From RH-AL1 sp964247745 (GTDB lineage Bacteria; Pseudomonadota; Alphaproteobacteria; Rhizobiales; Beijerinckiaceae), in the NCBI GenBank assembly GCA_964247745.1, contig CAXTVT010000007.1, positions 1 through 64,000 of the forward strand: a stretch of DNA of 64,000 nt, given 5' to 3'. The translations under genes and the position numbers were made by a program. Below the pieces are notes generated by a model. That model ran no database searches. It saw only the letters and a list, made by a program, of their open reading frames with translations, and had not been told where the DNA came from. This document shows, piece by piece, positions 20,309 through 28,988 of this stretch (positions within the stretch are counted from its first letter, which is position 1; each line of letters starts with the position of its first letter).

Positions 20309-21259
20309 TCAGTAGCGCGCGATCACCGGCGAAGCGACGGCGCGAGCGAAGTCGAACTTGTAGCTGAGCCCGGCCCGGACCACGTCGAGACTGGGCTTCT
20401 CGTACACGGCATAGGTGGAGGAGGTCGCGCACCCGCACGCGCTCACACCCTGAATGCTCCCCTGGGCGATGCTCTTCGAGTTGAAGTCGTAATGGAGATA
20501 TTCGGCTCGCAGCAGGAGATTGTTGGTTAGAGCGAACTCCAGACCGCCGCCGTAGGCGATGCCGGTGTGGAAGTTCGACGTATGGCTGAAAACGCCGGCC
20601 GCCGGTGCGCTGACCGAGGATTCCGTTTCGCCGTAGGCGAAGCCGCCGGTTCCAAAGACGAGGAGGCGATCGAACGCGACACCGAGGCGGCCGCGAACGG
20701 TGCCGACGTATTTGATGTCGGTCTGGGCGCCGACGTAGAGCGGGCTGCCGGTCAGGTCGCCGGAGGCGAAGCCGCCGAGCGTTCCGTTGGAGGCGACGCC
20801 GGAGCCGTCGAAGTCGGCTTCGACACCGATCACGGGGACGGCGCGAAGCCCTCCGAAACCGCCAAAGCCGCCTGCGCCGATCGCGTAGTTGTAACCGGCC
20901 TGGACCCCCCCGAGCACCCCGCCGGAGCGCTGATGCTCGGACTGGCTGTTGGCGCTAGCCGGGATCGCGGCAGTGGAGTAGACGCAGTTACCGTCGTTAG
21001 GATTGTACCCCCCTCCATTGCATGGAGCGGCCTCGTAGCTGCTGGCGGCGACGCTCGACGACGAATAGTCCGAGCGATAGTTCGCGTCGGCGGTGCCGAC
21101 GCCGACGTTCACGCCGGCATAACCGCCGGTCCAGCTGAAGCCGGCGACCGGCAGAGGCAGCGGCGGGGGCGCCTCTATGATCGGGCCGCGAAGGTCCGCG
21201 GCGAAGGCGCTGCCGGACATTCCGGCCAGCGCGATGGTCAACACCAATCGCTTCTTCAT
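20309..21259 (-). CDS. Outer-membrane beta-barrel protein (Omp25/Omp31-like)
   Basis: 316 residues from the ATG at 21259, preceded by a GGAG ribosome-binding site. A signal peptide ends at about residue 21 (SAFAAD). The mature protein starts with the PFSWTGGYAGVNVG-type motif typical of alphaproteobacterial surface porin-like barrels (here FSWTGGYAGVNVG), continues with alternating amphipathic strands, and ends in an aromatic residue (VIARY), as expected for outer-membrane insertion by the BAM complex. Cys residues in loops (CNGGG, CVYS, CGC) are unusual for the family. Confidence 0.92.
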   Translation of the reverse strand: MKKRLVLTIALAGMSGSAFAADLRGPIIEAPPPLPLPVAGFSWTGGYAGVNVGVGTADANYRSDYSSSSVAASSYEAAPCNGGGYNPNDGNCVYSTAAIPASANSQSEHQRSGGVLGGVQAGYNYAIGAGGFGGFGGLRAVPVIGVEADFDGSGVASNGTLGGFASGDLTGSPLYVGAQTDIKYVGTVRGRLGVAFDRLLVFGTGGFAYGETESSVSAPAAGVFSHTSNFHTGIAYGGGLEFALTNNLLLRAEYLHYDFNSKSIAQGSIQGVSACGCATSSTYAVYEKPSLDVVRAGLSYKFDFARAVASPVIARY

Positions 21260-21303
21260 GGTAAACGCTCCGTAAACTTGAACGCCGTCGTTCCGGGTCT
21301 CGC

Positions 21304-21350
21304 TTAAGGTGAGCATTTAACCTTAATATTCCGTGTCACGTGGGCGTGAC
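21304..21350. promoter_or_regulatory. Two palindromes in the omp/proA divergent intergenic region
   Basis: TTAAGGT (21304-21310) is opposed by ACCTTAA (21320-21326) with nine bases between, and GTCACG (21335-21340) by CGTGAC (21345-21350) with four between. Both lie between the divergent starts of the outer-membrane protein gene and proA, so they could be operators. No factor can be named from sequence. Confidence 0.4.
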
Positions 21351-21434
21351 TGTCTAGAGCATCGCGTCCGCAAATGGTTTCAAGATGGTGCAACGGGGTT
21401 GCGGCAGGGCGAGCCGGACGCCATAAGCGCAGCC

Positions 21435-22733
21435 ATGGAACAGCTGAAGCTCGCCGAAGCCGAGGGCATGGCGTTCGAGGCCGACATCGACGCCGTCATG
21501 GCGTCTCTAGGACGCGACGCCCGTGCGGCCGCCCGCGCGCTGGCCGCCTCCGGCGACGCCGATCGTTCCGCGGCGCTCCGCCACGCGGCGGCGAGCGTGC
21601 GTGCCCGCACCGGCGAAATCCTCGCCGCCAACCGCCGCGACCTCGCCGAGGCGGCGGTGCGGCGCGCGGCCCCGGCGTTCGTCGACCGTCTCGCGCTCGA
21701 TTCCGCACGCATCGAAGGCATCGCCACCGGCCTGGAGGCGATCGCGGCGCTGCCCGATCCGGTCGATCGCGTCCTGGCTCGCTTCGAGCGGCCCAACGGC
21801 CTCGTCATCGAGCGCGTCGCCGTACCGCTCGGCGTCATCGGCATCGTCTTCGAGAGTCGGCCCGCCGTCACGGCCGATGCCGGCGCGCTCTGCCTCAAGG
21901 CCGGCAACGCCGCCATCCTGCGCGGCGGCTCGGAGAGCTTCCATTCGGCGAGCCTGATCCACGCCTGCCTCGTGGACGGCCTGCGCGCGGCCGGGCTGCC
22001 GGGGGCCGCAATCACGCTGGTGCCGGTGCGCGACCGCGCCGCCGTGGGCGCGATGTTGCGCGGCCTCGAGGGCAATCTCGACGTCATCGTGCCGCGCGGC
22101 GGCCCGAGCCTCGTCGCCCGCGTGCAGGCCGAGGCGCGCGTGCCGGTGTTCGCCCATCTCGAGGGCAACAACCACGTCTACGTCCATGCCTCCGCCGATC
22201 GCGCCAAGGCGCTCGCGATCGTGCGCAACGCCAAGCTGCGCCGCACCAGCGTCTGCGGCGCGGCCGAGACCCTGCTGGTCGACCGCGGGTCCCCGCTGCA
22301 CCGCGATCTCGTGCTCGACATGCTCGATGCAGGCTGCGAGATCCGCGGCGACGTGGCGAGCGGTGCTCTGGATCCCCGGGTCGTGCCGGCGACCGACGCC
22401 GATTGGCGCACCGAGTATCTCGATGCGATCCTCGCCGTGAAGGTGGTCGATGGTCTCGAGGCGGCCATCGCGCATGTCGAGCGCTACGGTTCCCGCCATA
22501 CCGACTGCATCGTCGCGGAAGACGCGGCCGCCGCGGCGCGCTTCCTGCGCGAGGTGGATTCCGCGATCGTGCTGCACAATGCCTCGACGCAATTCGCCGA
22601 CGGCGGCGAATTCGGTTTCGGTGGGGAGATCGGCATCGCCACCGGGCGGCTCCACGCGCGCGGACCGGTCGGCGTCGATCAGCTCACCACCTTCAAGTAC
22701 AAGGTGCATGGCACGGGGCAGGTCAGGCCGTGA
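21435..22733 (+). CDS. proA: Gamma-glutamyl phosphate reductase (proline biosynthesis)
   Basis: 432 residues from the ATG at 21435; an ATG at 21468 is also possible and the farther start at 21333 adds unrelated sequence. It reduces gamma-glutamyl phosphate to glutamate semialdehyde with NADPH in proline synthesis. The ALDH-fold signature includes GVIGIVFESRP, LKAGNAAILRGGSE and the catalytic cysteine in TSVCGAAETLL, and the end has the TFKYKVHG motif. In many alphaproteobacteria it is followed by nadD, as here. Confidence 0.95.
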   Translation: MEQLKLAEAEGMAFEADIDAVMASLGRDARAAARALAASGDADRSAALRHAAASVRARTGEILAANRRDLAEAAVRRAAPAFVDRLALDSARIEGIATGLEAIAALPDPVDRVLARFERPNGLVIERVAVPLGVIGIVFESRPAVTADAGALCLKAGNAAILRGGSESFHSASLIHACLVDGLRAAGLPGAAITLVPVRDRAAVGAMLRGLEGNLDVIVPRGGPSLVARVQAEARVPVFAHLEGNNHVYVHASADRAKALAIVRNAKLRRTSVCGAAETLLVDRGSPLHRDLVLDMLDAGCEIRGDVASGALDPRVVPATDADWRTEYLDAILAVKVVDGLEAAIAHVERYGSRHTDCIVAEDAAAAARFLREVDSAIVLHNASTQFADGGEFGFGGEIGIATGRLHARGPVGVDQLTTFKYKVHGTGQVRP

Positions 22734-22741
22734 TGCGACCC

Positions 22742-22771
22742 GATCCTCCCCGCTTCGCGGAGGGGAGGATC
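22742..22771 (+). promoter_or_regulatory. Hairpin enclosing the nadD ribosome-binding site
   Basis: GATCCTCCCC (22742-22751) is the exact complement of GGGGAGGATC (22762-22771), with a 10-base loop. The 3' arm contains GGAGG-like sequence directly upstream of the nadD GTG at 22777. Folding would pair the ribosome-binding site, so it could regulate nadD translation or act as a weak terminator after proA. Confidence 0.55.
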
Positions 22772-22776
22772 CGCTC

Positions 22777-23391
22777 GTGATCTCGGCCTCGTTCGCCGGC
22801 CTTCCGCCGCACGGACGGGGTCAGCGCATCGGCGTCTTCGGCGGCTCGTTCAACCCGCCCCACGACGGCCATCGCGCCGCCAGCCTGCTGGCGCTGCGTC
22901 GGCTCGAGCTCGATCGGATCTGGTGGCTGGTTTCGCCCGGCAACCCGCTCAAGGACACGCGCGATCTGCCCGCTCAAGCCGAGCGCATGGTCGCCGCGGC
23001 GCGTGTGGCGGCGCATCCGCGCATCGCCGTGTCCGGCTTCGAGCGCCAGCTCGGCTCGCCCTACACCTGCGATCTCGTCGCCGCGCTGGTGGCACGCTGC
23101 CCTTCGGTGCACTTCGTCTGGCTGATGGGCGCCGACAGCTTCGCCGACCTTCACCTCTGGAAGAACTGGCGGACCATCGCCGCGACGGTGGCGATGGGCG
23201 TGATCGATCGGCCCGGCTCGACGCTGCGTGCCGCCCAGACCCGCGCCGCCGCGGCGCTCGCCGGCTGCCGGCTTCCCGAGCGCGAGTCCGCCTGCCTGGC
23301 CATGGCGGTTCCGCCGGCTTACGTCTTCCTTCACGGCAGGCGCTCGCCGCTCTCCTCTACCGCGATCCGCCGATCGTCCGCCGCCGCTTGA
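22777..23391 (+). CDS. nadD: Nicotinate-nucleotide adenylyltransferase (NAD synthesis)
   Basis: 204 residues from the GTG at 22777, the start just after the GGGGAGG tract. NadD converts nicotinate mononucleotide to deamido-NAD. The nucleotidyltransferase motifs are GGSFNPPHDGHR near the N-terminus, LGSPYTCDL, LMGADSFADLHLWKNW, and the C-terminal SSTAIR. Length is normal. It lies 43 bases after proA, probably in one transcript, and converges on the DUF1254-like gene. Confidence 0.94.
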   Translation: MISASFAGLPPHGRGQRIGVFGGSFNPPHDGHRAASLLALRRLELDRIWWLVSPGNPLKDTRDLPAQAERMVAAARVAAHPRIAVSGFERQLGSPYTCDLVAALVARCPSVHFVWLMGADSFADLHLWKNWRTIAATVAMGVIDRPGSTLRAAQTRAAAALAGCRLPERESACLAMAVPPAYVFLHGRRSPLSSTAIRRSSAAA

Positions 23392-23414
23392 GAGACGGCG
23401 GCCACGAAAAACCG

Positions 23415-24011
23415 TCACGACGGCGGCGCGAGCGGCTCCGGCTTGCACTCGATCGCCTTGATCCGCGCCTCCGCGTCGGCGCGATCGCCCGGACGGGCGA
23501 TCAGCGCGGTGGCGACGATCAATCCGGCCGTGGCCGGCGCCTTCAGTCGCAGCTCCTCGGGCAAGCCGGCGTCCTCGTCGTCGCCGTCGACGACGGTCCC
23601 GAGCTGCGCGGGCGTCAGCAGGTGGATGTCGATGCCGCCGCGCAGCGCGGCACGATCGGTCATCGAGTAGAAGACGCGGCCCTCGCGGGTCCGGAACGAC
23701 AGCGTCAGCAGGCGCCCCGGTTCGACCTTGGTCCGGACCCTGAAGGGCGCCTTGGCGAGGTCGAAGAAGCAGAGCCCCTGAACGGCCGCGGGGTCGCGGA
23801 ACGGGATCAGCGTGTCGCCGGGGCGCGCCGGGGCCAGCAGCGCCAACCCGACATGCCCCGCGCCGCGCGCGGCGAGCAGGTCGTAGGCGTCGCGCGTCGC
23901 GACATCCGGCAGCAGCAGGATCGCGACGAGGTGGGTCAAACCGGCGACGAGGCCGACGACCGCGATCCCGATCGCGATGGGCAACACCGACGGCAGACGG
24001 ATCAAGAGCAC
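23415..24011 (-). CDS. DUF1254-like membrane-anchored protein
   Basis: About 198 residues from the GTG at 24011 (a TTG at 24005 is also possible). The start overlaps the upstream DUF1214 gene's stop. One N-terminal transmembrane helix (SVLPIAIGIAVVGLVAGL), a second hydrophobic segment (HLVAILLLP), and a soluble domain with FYSMTDRAA follow. Paired DUF1254/DUF1214 genes behind a penicillin-binding protein gene are a recurring Hyphomicrobiales arrangement with no proven function. Confidence 0.75.
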   Translation of the reverse strand: MLLIRLPSVLPIAIGIAVVGLVAGLTHLVAILLLPDVATRDAYDLLAARGAGHVGLALLAPARPGDTLIPFRDPAAVQGLCFFDLAKAPFRVRTKVEPGRLLTLSFRTREGRVFYSMTDRAALRGGIDIHLLTPAQLGTVVDGDDEDAGLPEELRLKAPATAGLIVATALIARPGDRADAEARIKAIECKPEPLAPPS

Positions 24012-24580
24012 GCACCGCGCTCGATCGTCGGCATGCGCAGCGCCTCCAGATCGGTGCCCCCGGCGGTGAGGCTGGTGTCGTAGAGCCGAAGCATCAGCAC
24101 GAAACGCCGTACCGCGCCGCTCGGAAGCCAGTTGCCGGCACGGGCCCGCGGCGAGATCACGATCTCCGTCGGTGCCTTGTCGAAACGCAGCACCTCGGCC
24201 GAGGTGAAGCCGTAGCGCTTGGCGGGATCGTCCACGGGAAAGCCGGCGGGATCGAGCAGGCTCAGCGTCCAGTAGCGCGCAGGCGGCATCGGCCCCGCCA
24301 AAGTATAGTCGCAGGAGCCATCGAGCGCGCCGCCGCGATCGTCGCTCCGGGCGACGAAGCTGAGACCTTCCGACTCGCCGAGCGGCAGCAGCCCGGCGCG
24401 GGCGTTCGCGGCAAGCGCGTAGGGATCGATCTGGGCGCTGCCGTCGCGCGGCGTCGTCCGCCATGCGCCGGCCACGACGCCGCGGGTATCGAGATCGAGG
24501 CTCCTGATGGTGACGAGCAGGCCGAGCACCACGCCGGCCAGCACGGCGACGACGATCTTGAGCAGCGTCGATAGCTTCAT
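24002..24580 (-). CDS. DUF1214 domain protein
   Basis: 192 residues. An N-terminal signal anchor (residues 5-25) is followed by the DUF1214 domain with the YTLAGPMPPARYWTLSLLD segment and the closing LYDTSLT. It overlaps the downstream DUF1254-like gene by 10 bases and starts 34 bases after the PBP1A stop, so the three minus-strand genes probably form an operon. Function unknown; an envelope role is inferred from the neighbours and the anchor. Confidence 0.85.
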   Translation of the reverse strand: MKLSTLLKIVVAVLAGVVLGLLVTIRSLDLDTRGVVAGAWRTTPRDGSAQIDPYALAANARAGLLPLGESEGLSFVARSDDRGGALDGSCDYTLAGPMPPARYWTLSLLDPAGFPVDDPAKRYGFTSAEVLRFDKAPTEIVISPRARAGNWLPSGAVRRFVLMLRLYDTSLTAGGTDLEALRMPTIERGACS

Positions 24581-24614
24581 GCGCCTGCCGCGCGACGGCT
24601 TGGTGTCGAGCGGT

Positions 24615-26960
24615 TCACCGGAGGTCGGTGACTTCGGCCGGTGCCCGCGAGAGCTCGACGATGCCGCGGCCGGCGCCGGGCCCCGTCATGCTCTCGGTCT
24701 TCGGCGGCCGACCCATCTCGGCCACGGTGGCGGCGTTCGCGATCGAGGCGAGTACGTCGGCGGAGGCCTTGGTCAGCGTCGCCGGGCGCCGCGGCGTGCC
24801 GTTCGCGCCGTCGCTGCCGGCGGCGGCGTTCGCCGCGATCTTGGCGGAAGGCGCGGGCAGGCCGGGCACCGGCTTGGGCTCGACGTTCTGATGGGCGAAT
24901 TCCATGATGTCGTGCCAGGTGCGTGCCGGCAGCTTGCCGCCGGTCACCTCGTTCATCGACTGATAGTCGTCGTTGCCGTACCAGACCGCGCCGACGTAAT
25001 TGCCGGTGAAGCCGACGAACCAGGCATCGTGGAAGCCGTTCGTGGTGCCGGTCTTTCCCGCCACGGGGAAGCCGGGCAGGTCGGCGGCGCGGCCCGTGCC
25101 GCCGGTCACGACCTGCCGCAGCATCGTGTTCATCATCGAGATCGCATTGGGATCGATGATCTGCTCGGGCCTGTGACCGTCGCGGTCGTGCTCGTAGAGC
25201 AGGTCGCCGCGCCGGCTGGTGACGGTCGTCGCGGCATAGGCCGGCACGTGCTTGCCGCCGCTGGGAAAGGTCGTGTAGGCGCTGGCCTGCTCGATGACCT
25301 TCACGGCGTCCGCGCCCAGCGGCAGCGAGACCGTGTCGGGCAGCGGCGTGGTCAGCCCCATGCGCCGTGCCGTGGCGATGATCTTGGCACGGCCGTCCTT
25401 GGCCTTGTTCCATTGCGTCGTGCCGTCGCCGATCTCGATCGAGAGCCGCACCGCCGCGGTGTTCAGCGACATGGCGAGGGCCGACGACAGCGTGATCTTG
25501 CCGGCGGTCTCGTCGTCGTAATTGTGCGGGCACCAGTTGCCGAGGCAGAGCGAAGCGCCGGAGATCGTCGAACTCGGCTTGAACTTGCCGCTCATCAGCG
25601 CCGTCAGGTAGACGTAGGGCTTGAACGAGGACCCTGGCTGGCGCAGCGCCTCGGTGGCGCGGTTGAACTGGCTCACGCCATAGTCGCGACCGCCGACGAT
25701 GGCGCGCACCACGCCGTTGGGATCGAGGATCACGGCCGCGGCCTGCCCGACGTTGAGGCTCTGCCCGTACTGGCGCAGGTAGTTCTCGATCGTGTCTTCG
25801 ACGTGCTGCTGCAGCGCCGGATCGAGCCCCGTGCGCACCGTGAGCACGGTCTCGTCGCCGAACTTGCCGGCGGCGGCGAGGTCGCGGATCTCGTTGTAGG
25901 CCCAGTCGAGATACCAGTCCGGCGAGGTCTCCTGCTGGCGGTCGACTGGCGTCGCGGGGTTGCGCTGCGCTGCGTAGATCTGCCCGGCGGTGAGATAGCC
26001 GGCCTCCACCATGTTGTTCAGCACGTCGTTGGCGCGGGCGCGTGCCGCCGGCAGGTTGATGTGGGGAGCGTATTTGGTCGGCGCCTTGAACAGCCCGGCG
26101 ATCATCGCCGCTTCGGGCAGGGTCAGGTCGCGCACCGACTTGCCGAAGTAGAATTCGGAGGCCGCCTGGACGCCGAAGGTGCCGCCGCCGAGATAGGCGC
26201 GATCGAGGTAGAGGCTCAAGATCTCGCGCTTGGAGAGATGCGCCTCGAGCCAGAGCGCGAGGAAGGCCTCGTTGACCTTGCGCGGCAGCGTTCGTTCGTT
26301 CGACAGGAACAGGTTCTTGGCGAGCTGCTGGGTCAGCGACGAACCGCCCTGACGCACGCCCTCGGAGCGCGAATTGACCAGCAGAGCGCGCATCGTGCCG
26401 ATGATGTCGATGCCGTAATGATCGAAGAAGCGGCGGTCCTCCGTCGAGATGAGCGCGTGGATGAGATTGGGTGGCAGCTCGTCGAAGGGCACCGCATCGT
26501 CGTGACGGATGCCGCGGCGCCCGACCTCCTGACCATAGCGGTCGAGGAAGGTGACGGCGAGGTCCTGCTTCTTGAGCCAATCTTCGGAGGTCAGCTCGAA
26601 GGCCGGGATCGCGAGCGCGAGCAGCACGAAGCCGCCCGCGATCGACAGGGTGAAGGCCTCGCAGCCGACCTCGACCGCGATGCGCCTCACGCCGGTGACG
26701 TGGAAGCGTTCCATGAAAAGCGCGAAACGCTCGTAGGTACCGGACGCGCTATGGCCGCTTCCCCAGACGGAGGAATCGATCCACGAGTCGATCGCGAGCA
26801 TGATCCGCCGCACGCGCTCCAGCCGCGGCGAGTCCCGCAGCCGCTCGAGATCCGCGCGGCGGGCGTCGATCCATGGGCGCCGCCGGTCGAGCCAAGCGCC
26901 CGTGGCGTCGATCCAGGGCCCGATCAGCCAGCGTAGGAACCAGTGCGCGAGCTTCTTCAA
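24615..26960 (-). CDS. Penicillin-binding protein 1A (bifunctional peptidoglycan synthase)
   Basis: About 781 residues from the TTG at 26960. The reading frame is open farther upstream, but that part overlaps the opposite-strand YcgN-like gene and looks non-coding. One transmembrane helix (AFTLSIAGGFVLLALAIPAF) precedes the GT51 glycosyltransferase domain (EDRRFFDHYGIDIIG and GGSSLTQQLAKNLFLS). The transpeptidase domain carries SSFK (active Ser), SLN and KTGTT. The enzyme polymerises and cross-links peptidoglycan in the periplasm. The exact start is uncertain; an ATG in LAIDSW, 60 codons in, is an alternative. Confidence 0.94.
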   Translation of the reverse strand: MKKLAHWFLRWLIGPWIDATGAWLDRRRPWIDARRADLERLRDSPRLERVRRIMLAIDSWIDSSVWGSGHSASGTYERFALFMERFHVTGVRRIAVEVGCEAFTLSIAGGFVLLALAIPAFELTSEDWLKKQDLAVTFLDRYGQEVGRRGIRHDDAVPFDELPPNLIHALISTEDRRFFDHYGIDIIGTMRALLVNSRSEGVRQGGSSLTQQLAKNLFLSNERTLPRKVNEAFLALWLEAHLSKREILSLYLDRAYLGGGTFGVQAASEFYFGKSVRDLTLPEAAMIAGLFKAPTKYAPHINLPAARARANDVLNNMVEAGYLTAGQIYAAQRNPATPVDRQQETSPDWYLDWAYNEIRDLAAAGKFGDETVLTVRTGLDPALQQHVEDTIENYLRQYGQSLNVGQAAAVILDPNGVVRAIVGGRDYGVSQFNRATEALRQPGSSFKPYVYLTALMSGKFKPSSTISGASLCLGNWCPHNYDDETAGKITLSSALAMSLNTAAVRLSIEIGDGTTQWNKAKDGRAKIIATARRMGLTTPLPDTVSLPLGADAVKVIEQASAYTTFPSGGKHVPAYAATTVTSRRGDLLYEHDRDGHRPEQIIDPNAISMMNTMLRQVVTGGTGRAADLPGFPVAGKTGTTNGFHDAWFVGFTGNYVGAVWYGNDDYQSMNEVTGGKLPARTWHDIMEFAHQNVEPKPVPGLPAPSAKIAANAAAGSDGANGTPRRPATLTKASADVLASIANAATVAEMGRPPKTESMTGPGAGRGIVELSRAPAEVTDLR

Positions 26961-27056
26961 ACGGCGCGTCTCTCGGGTGGGACCGGTCTTGACCGGGCAG
27001 CCGGCGAAGCGCAAGCCCAATGCCCGCCCGCCCCTGAGAGCCTTCGCGCAATCCGC

Positions 27057-27584
27057 ATGCCGCCTCGCCCGTCCCGCGACGATACAGGAATTGCCGAAGC
27101 AAGGCAGCCGAAAGATGGCAGCGGCCTCGCCGAGCGCTTCTGGGAGACCAAGACGCTCGAACAGCTGAACCCGGCCGAATGGGAGGCGCTGTGCGACCGC
27201 TGCGGGCGCTGCTGTCTGGTCAAGCTCGAGGACGAGGACACCGGCCAGATCGTGAACACCGACATCGGCTGCAAGCTGTTCGATGCCGGGACTTGCGCCT
27301 GTTCGGATTATGCCCGACGCCATCGAAAGGTGTCGGATTGCCTCCAGCTGACGCCGGCCGTGGTGCGCGCGCTGCCCTGGCTGCCGGGCAGCTGCGCCTA
27401 TCGCCTCGTCGCCGAAAGACGGCCGCTCCACGATTGGCACCCGCTGGTGTCGGGTTCTCCCGAGAGCGTGCACGAAGCCGGGATCTCGATGCGCGACCGC
27501 CTGAGCGGAACCGAGGCGACGGTGAAGATGCGCCACTACGTCGACCACGTCGTCGACTGGCCAGAGCTCTCGCCCTTGCTTTGA
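27057..27584 (+). CDS. YcgN/UPF0260-family cysteine-cluster protein
   Basis: 175 residues from the ATG at 27057. It holds the UPF0260 Cys-rich signature: CDRCGRCCL, an acidic stretch DEDTG, CKLFDAGTCACSDY and SDCLQLTP, together the pattern of a zinc or iron-sulfur cluster-binding protein. The end, MRHYVDHVVDWPEL, is typical. Members are widespread and uncharacterised. It is divergent from the PBP1A gene, with a 96-base gap. Confidence 0.9.
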   Translation: MPPRPSRDDTGIAEARQPKDGSGLAERFWETKTLEQLNPAEWEALCDRCGRCCLVKLEDEDTGQIVNTDIGCKLFDAGTCACSDYARRHRKVSDCLQLTPAVVRALPWLPGSCAYRLVAERRPLHDWHPLVSGSPESVHEAGISMRDRLSGTEATVKMRHYVDHVVDWPELSPLL

Positions 27585-27638
27585 CGTCCATCAAATGCGT
27601 TCATGACGCATTCAGCGCGGGGAGCCCATGGTAGCGCG

Positions 27639-28103
27639 ATGAAGACCGCGGCCTTCGCTCTAGCCTGCTTGCTGGGCGCCGCCGCGACGACCGCCGCGGC
27701 CGGTGAAGACGTTCCCGTGTACAATTTGCCGCCGTTTCCCAGCACGCCGCCGGCCTCCACCGCTCCGGCCGCCGGAGTGACTGCGCCCTCGGCCGGTTTG
27801 CGCGCCTACGCGCCCTCCCAGGTTCGTGCGGAGGTCGCGCATTCGCCCCACGGGCGCGTCTGCTTCAGCCAGGCCGAGACACGCGACAAGATCGCCCAAC
27901 GCCGGCTCACCGATCCGGTGAGTGCGACGCGCGCTGGTCGCGCCGAGGGCGAAGCGTTGCGGACCCGCCTCTGCCGTTGGAAGCAGGACGAACTCGTCTA
28001 CGAAGTCTACGTGCTGCGCCGCGACGGCCGCATCGTGCATCTCTACATCAACGCGCAGAACGGTCAGGCCGTCAGTGCGGCGGACATGGCAGATCACAAG
28101 TAG
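27639..28103 (+). CDS. Exported PepSY-like protein upstream of feuPQ
   Basis: 154 residues from the ATG at 27639, opening a signal peptide cut near residue 21 (TTAAAGE). A Pro/Thr/Ser-rich linker leads to a C-terminal domain resembling PepSY-type domains (YEVYVLRRDGRIVHLYINAQNGQAV). It contains one Cys in RVCFSQAE and one in RLCRWK, which may form a disulfide. The response regulator starts 10 bases downstream, so it may be a periplasmic modulator or sensor accessory of that two-component system (inference). Confidence 0.75.
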   Translation: MKTAAFALACLLGAAATTAAAGEDVPVYNLPPFPSTPPASTAPAAGVTAPSAGLRAYAPSQVRAEVAHSPHGRVCFSQAETRDKIAQRRLTDPVSATRAGRAEGEALRTRLCRWKQDELVYEVYVLRRDGRIVHLYINAQNGQAVSAADMADHK

Positions 28104-28113
28104 GAGAGCGCAG

Positions 28114-28821
28114 GTGCGGCTGTTGGTCGTGGAAGACGATGCCGATCTCAACCGGCAGATCGTCAGGGCTCTCGAGGAGGCGGGCTACGTCGTCGATCGC
28201 GCCTTCGACGGCGAGGAGGCGCAGTTCCTCGGGGAAACCGAGCCCTACGACGCCGTCGTGCTCGATCTCGGCCTGCCCAAGAAGGACGGGATCTCGATCA
28301 TCGGCGAGTGGCGCAAGGCCGGCCGTTCCATGCCGATCCTCATCCTCACGGCGCGCGACCGCTGGAGCGACAAGGTGAAGGGCTTCGATGCAGGCGCCGA
28401 CGATTACGTCGCCAAGCCGTTCCATATGGAGGAGGTGCTGGCGCGCCTGCGTGCGCTGCTGCGACGCTCGGTCGGCCACGCCTCCAGCGAATTCACCTGC
28501 GGCCCTGTGCAGCTCGACACCCGGGCCTCGCGCGTTTCGGTCGACGGCAACCCGATCAAGCTGACGTCCCACGAATATCGGCTGCTGTCCTACCTCATGC
28601 ACCACGCCGGCCGTGTCGTGTCGCGCTCGGAAATTGTCGACCACCTCTACGACCAGGACTTCGATCGCGATTCCAACACGATCGAGGTGTTCGTCGGGCG
28701 ACTCCGCCGCAAGCTCGGCGTCGACATCATCCAGACCATGCGCGGTCTCGGCTACCTCGTGAACGCCGATGGTACGGGCGGGGGCATGGCGAAGGGCGGC
28801 CCGGTCGCCGGGAGGGGCTAG
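28114..28821 (+). CDS. feuP: OmpR/PhoP-family response regulator, FeuP-like
   Basis: 235 residues from the GTG at 28114, after a TAGGAGAG ribosome-binding site. The receiver domain (about 1-115) has the acidic pocket EDD, phospho-acceptor D51 in VVLDLGLP, and K in DDYVAKPF. A winged-helix effector domain follows with the recognition segment SNTIEVFVGRLRRKLG and RGLGY. The run DRWSDKVKGFDAGADDY and the whole layout resemble FeuP of rhizobia, which with FeuQ controls glucan-export and symbiosis genes. Specificity here is inferred from similarity. Confidence 0.88.
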   Translation: MRLLVVEDDADLNRQIVRALEEAGYVVDRAFDGEEAQFLGETEPYDAVVLDLGLPKKDGISIIGEWRKAGRSMPILILTARDRWSDKVKGFDAGADDYVAKPFHMEEVLARLRALLRRSVGHASSEFTCGPVQLDTRASRVSVDGNPIKLTSHEYRLLSYLMHHAGRVVSRSEIVDHLYDQDFDRDSNTIEVFVGRLRRKLGVDIIQTMRGLGYLVNADGTGGGMAKGGPVAGRG

Positions 28822-28904
28822 TGCTCGAAGGTTTGTGATGCCGGTCGCGACGCAGCGCAGCTCCGCGATCGATCGCGCTCGCCGACGTATCCCTTGGGAG
28901 GGTG

Positions 28905-28955
28905 CAGCAACGGCGCCCGGGTTCGCCTCACGCAGCCCGGAACGACGAGCATGGT
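28905..28955. repeat. Remnant of a REP-like repeat in the feuP-feuQ gap
   Basis: CGCCCGGGTTCGCCTCACGC and GCCCGGAACGACGAGCATGG are characteristic fragments of the GTCATTCCGG/GGGTTCGG repeat family also seen at 9.5 and 44.1 kb. The 167-base gap between the kinase and regulator genes holds this remnant and little else. Confidence 0.45.
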
Positions 28956-28988
28956 GCCCGATCCGTCGTCGTCGCCGGAGCCCGAGCC

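Noticed and set aside
24507..26936. Plus-strand open frame of 809 codons opposite the PBP1A gene
   Set aside because: It is a high-GC antisense shadow: Arg/Asp/Glu/Gly-rich with no domain, while the minus strand encodes a full PBP1A with all motifs.
26961..27548. N-terminal extension of PBP1A to 27548
   Set aside because: The extension is antisense to the YcgN-like gene and has no family similarity; the gene plausibly begins at the TTG at 26960.
28902..28988. Earlier ATG start of the histidine kinase
   Set aside because: It would translate a REP remnant and family members begin at the SIATRLF segment; the GTG at 28989 has a better ribosome-binding site.
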